DNA of 64,000 bases from Bradyrhizobium sp. WSM471. Its GTDB lineage: Bacteria; Pseudomonadota; Alphaproteobacteria; Rhizobiales; Xanthobacteraceae. The translations under genes and the position numbers were made by a program. Position 1 is the stretch's first letter; every line of letters starts with the position of its first letter. Below are positions 62,686 through 64,000 of this stretch, piece by piece. The stretch covers positions 5,332,001 to 5,396,000 of the forward strand of contig NZ_CM001442.1 in the NCBI RefSeq assembly GCF_000244915.1. Direction: 5' to 3'. The notes beneath the pieces are model-generated. The model ran no database searches. It was given only the letters and a program-made list of their open reading frames with translations, and was not told where the DNA came from.

Positions 62686-63492
62686 ATGCCGTCCGGCAGC
62701 GCAGACATTTCGTCGATCCTCGACCGCATTCTCGAGGCGGCGACGGATAACCTCAGGATCGCGAAGATCCTGGTCCAGATGGGCCTCGATCCAAACAACG
62801 TCACCTATGACTCGATCTTCAATCGGATGCTGGAGATCTTCGTCCAGAACATCACGCTGGCTAATATGTTCGCCGCGGTCGGGGCCGGCTTCTTCGTCGC
62901 CACGCTCCTGATGCGGACCATGGTGCCGCTGCGCGTCGCCAACATGGTCGGCTGCGCGTTCTTTGCCGTCTTCGGCGCGCTCTCCGCCAACGTCTCGACC
63001 TTCCTGCTCTATCTCCTGCTGCTACCGATCAACGCCTTGCGCCTGCGGCAGATGCTCAAGCTCGTCAAGAAGGCGCGCCATGCGGCCGAAGGCGACATGT
63101 CGATCGAATGGCTCAAGCCGTTCATGACCGAACGCAAATATCGCCGCGGCGACACGCTGTTCAAACTCGGCGATCCAGCCAAGGAGATGCTCCTCACGGT
63201 CACCGGCAAGTTCCTGGTCAAGGAGATCAATATCGAGATCATGCCGGGCGCGCTGATGGGCGAGCTCGGCTTCCTCACGCCGGGCAACCGGCGCACCGGA
63301 ACGATTGAATGCATCGAAGACGGGCAGGTGCTGACGATTACCTATGACCGGTTGCTCGAGATCTACTTCCAGGATCCGCAGTTCGGCTACTACTTCCTGG
63401 TGCTGACCAGCCAGCGGCTACTGCAGAACATCGATCGCTTGCAGAAGCAGCTGGCGTCGGAGCGGACGGCGACCACGAACAGGATCGCTTGA
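62686..63492 (+). CDS. Membrane protein with cyclic nucleotide-binding domain
   Basis: A 268-residue protein from ATG 62686. Two TM helices (about residues 60-78 and 85-115) precede a cNMP-binding domain (about 140-250): KYRRGDTLFKLGDPAKEMLL, the phosphate-binding cassette region GALMGELGFLTPGNRRTGT and ECIEDGQVLTITYDRL. GEL and the following Arg are the expected ligand contacts. It probably reads cAMP or cGMP made by cyclases such as the two in this window (inference). The C-terminal helix (SQRLLQNIDRLQKQL) may mediate dimerisation. Confidence 0.88.
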   Translation: MPSGSADISSILDRILEAATDNLRIAKILVQMGLDPNNVTYDSIFNRMLEIFVQNITLANMFAAVGAGFFVATLLMRTMVPLRVANMVGCAFFAVFGALSANVSTFLLYLLLLPINALRLRQMLKLVKKARHAAEGDMSIEWLKPFMTERKYRRGDTLFKLGDPAKEMLLTVTGKFLVKEINIEIMPGALMGELGFLTPGNRRTGTIECIEDGQVLTITYDRLLEIYFQDPQFGYYFLVLTSQRLLQNIDRLQKQLASERTATTNRIA

Positions 63493-63510
63493 TAGCCTGC
63501 ACGCCGCCGT

Positions 63511-64000
63511 TCAGTCCAAGAGCAACGCCATGCCCGGATCGCCCTTCTCTATCGCACGCCGGTAGCCCGCCCGCGCGCTGATGCGGCCGAGATATTTGAC
63601 CACGTCCGGACAGCGCTGGAGGTCATAGGGCTGGAAGTAGCGCATCGTGGTGAGCGAGAACACCGTCATGATGTCGGCAGTCGTGAAGGCGCTGCCCGCA
63701 AGATATTCGGCCTCGCGAAGCCTTGCGTCGAGAAGATCGTAGGCCCGATCGAGACGCCCCTTCATCGCGAGCAGGGTCGGATTGTCCTTGGCGAGATCGA
63801 GCCGGCTCAGGATCATCATCCTCCCCATGCCGGGTTGCAGGGTGCCATTGGCGAAATGAAGCCAATACAGAAACTGCGCGAAGGCGGGATCAGTGGGACC
63901 GAGCACGAGTCGGCCGTCGCCATATTTTGCAACGATGTAGTCGACGACGGCGCCGGATTCCGCGAGCACCAGCTCACCGTCGGTGATCACAGGCGCCGCC
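63511..64000 (-). CDS. Glutathione S-transferase family protein, 5' end cut by the window
   Basis: The frame is open through the right edge; the visible part is 163 codons. APVITDGELVLAESGAVVDYIVAKYG is the end of the N-terminal thioredoxin-like domain, with the glutathione-binding Glu-Ser pair in ESGAV. The helical C-terminal domain follows (YLAGSAFTTADIMTVFSL, the conserved N-capping region). An internal GTG at 63990 is not the start. Its 3' end is 18 bp from the convergent cNMP-binding gene. Confidence 0.88.
   Translation of the reverse strand, partial: AAPVITDGELVLAESGAVVDYIVAKYGDGRLVLGPTDPAFAQFLYWLHFANGTLQPGMGRMMILSRLDLAKDNPTLLAMKGRLDRAYDLLDARLREAEYLAGSAFTTADIMTVFSLTTMRYFQPYDLQRCPDVVKYLGRISARAGYRRAIEKGDPGMALLLD

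Overview
The window reads as chromosomal DNA of a Bradyrhizobium-like alphaproteobacterium (Hyphomicrobiales). This rests on high GC, strong third-position GC bias, a liv-type branched-chain amino acid ABC system, carbon-monoxide-dehydrogenase accessory genes, beta-ketoadipate genes, two class III nucleotide cyclases, and several families of short palindromic intergenic repeats of the kind familiar from Bradyrhizobium and Rhodopseudomonas. I see no rRNA, tRNA, CRISPR array, transposase or prophage genes. The calls come from reading protein motifs by eye; no database search was run.

Layout. 1-2.2 kb: the 5' end of a Tat-exported ABC substrate-binding protein, a divergent RpiR regulator and an SDR oxidoreductase. 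2.2-9.2 kb: an anchored Tlde1/DUF2778 protein, a FecR plus CHASE2-cyclase pair, and two lipid-linked glycosyltransferase genes (GT39 and DPM1-GtrA). 9.4-14.1 kb: small exported proteins, DUF72 and DUF488, PhzF, and a second membrane cyclase. 14.1-19.0 kb: a tetR-MFP-ATPase-permease efflux operon with a perfect 18-bp operator-like palindrome, and a divergent arsR-SRPBCC-GFA operon. 19.2-20.1 kb: DUF2000 and DUF4189.

20.2-27.2 kb is a cox (CO dehydrogenase/xanthine dehydrogenase type) cluster on the minus strand: coxG, coxS, coxM, coxD, coxE, two split XdhC/CoxF-I genes and a molybdopterin-domain/nucleotidyltransferase fusion. The catalytic subunit gene coxL is absent. Next come pcaB, pcaD and pcaC (27.3-30.0 kb), a livHMGF-livK operon (30.9-36.0 kb), a lone receiver divergent from a hybrid MASE4-PAS-PAS kinase (36.0-39.5 kb), a P1 peptidase, KTSC and EF-hand proteins and rpe (39.5-42.7 kb), and three tiny ORFs.

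43.4-47.7 kb, minus strand, is the most unusual part. A MotA/ExbB-like channel subunit is translationally coupled to a protein with MotB/ExbD-like topology but a different periplasmic domain, and then to another membrane protein. These are followed by a PPP-like metallophosphoesterase and a Ser/Thr-kinase-universal-stress-protein fusion. A divergent two-component pair (47.9-49.9 kb) shares the upstream region. 50-54 kb looks like an accessory patch: an MBL hydrolase, a repeat-rich RTX-like protein, and a degenerate copy of a tetR 3' end beside the intact tetR. 54.5-64 kb holds purB, an M20 amidohydrolase, a caspase-like protein, an acyl-CoA synthetase, a SecD-like protein without the membrane channel part, a cyclic-nucleotide-binding membrane protein and a truncated GST gene at the right edge.

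Themes are membrane signalling (cyclases, cNMP-binding protein, two-component systems, kinase/phosphatase), uptake and breakdown of amino acids and aromatics, and maturation of a molybdenum enzyme whose large subunit must be encoded elsewhere or have been lost.
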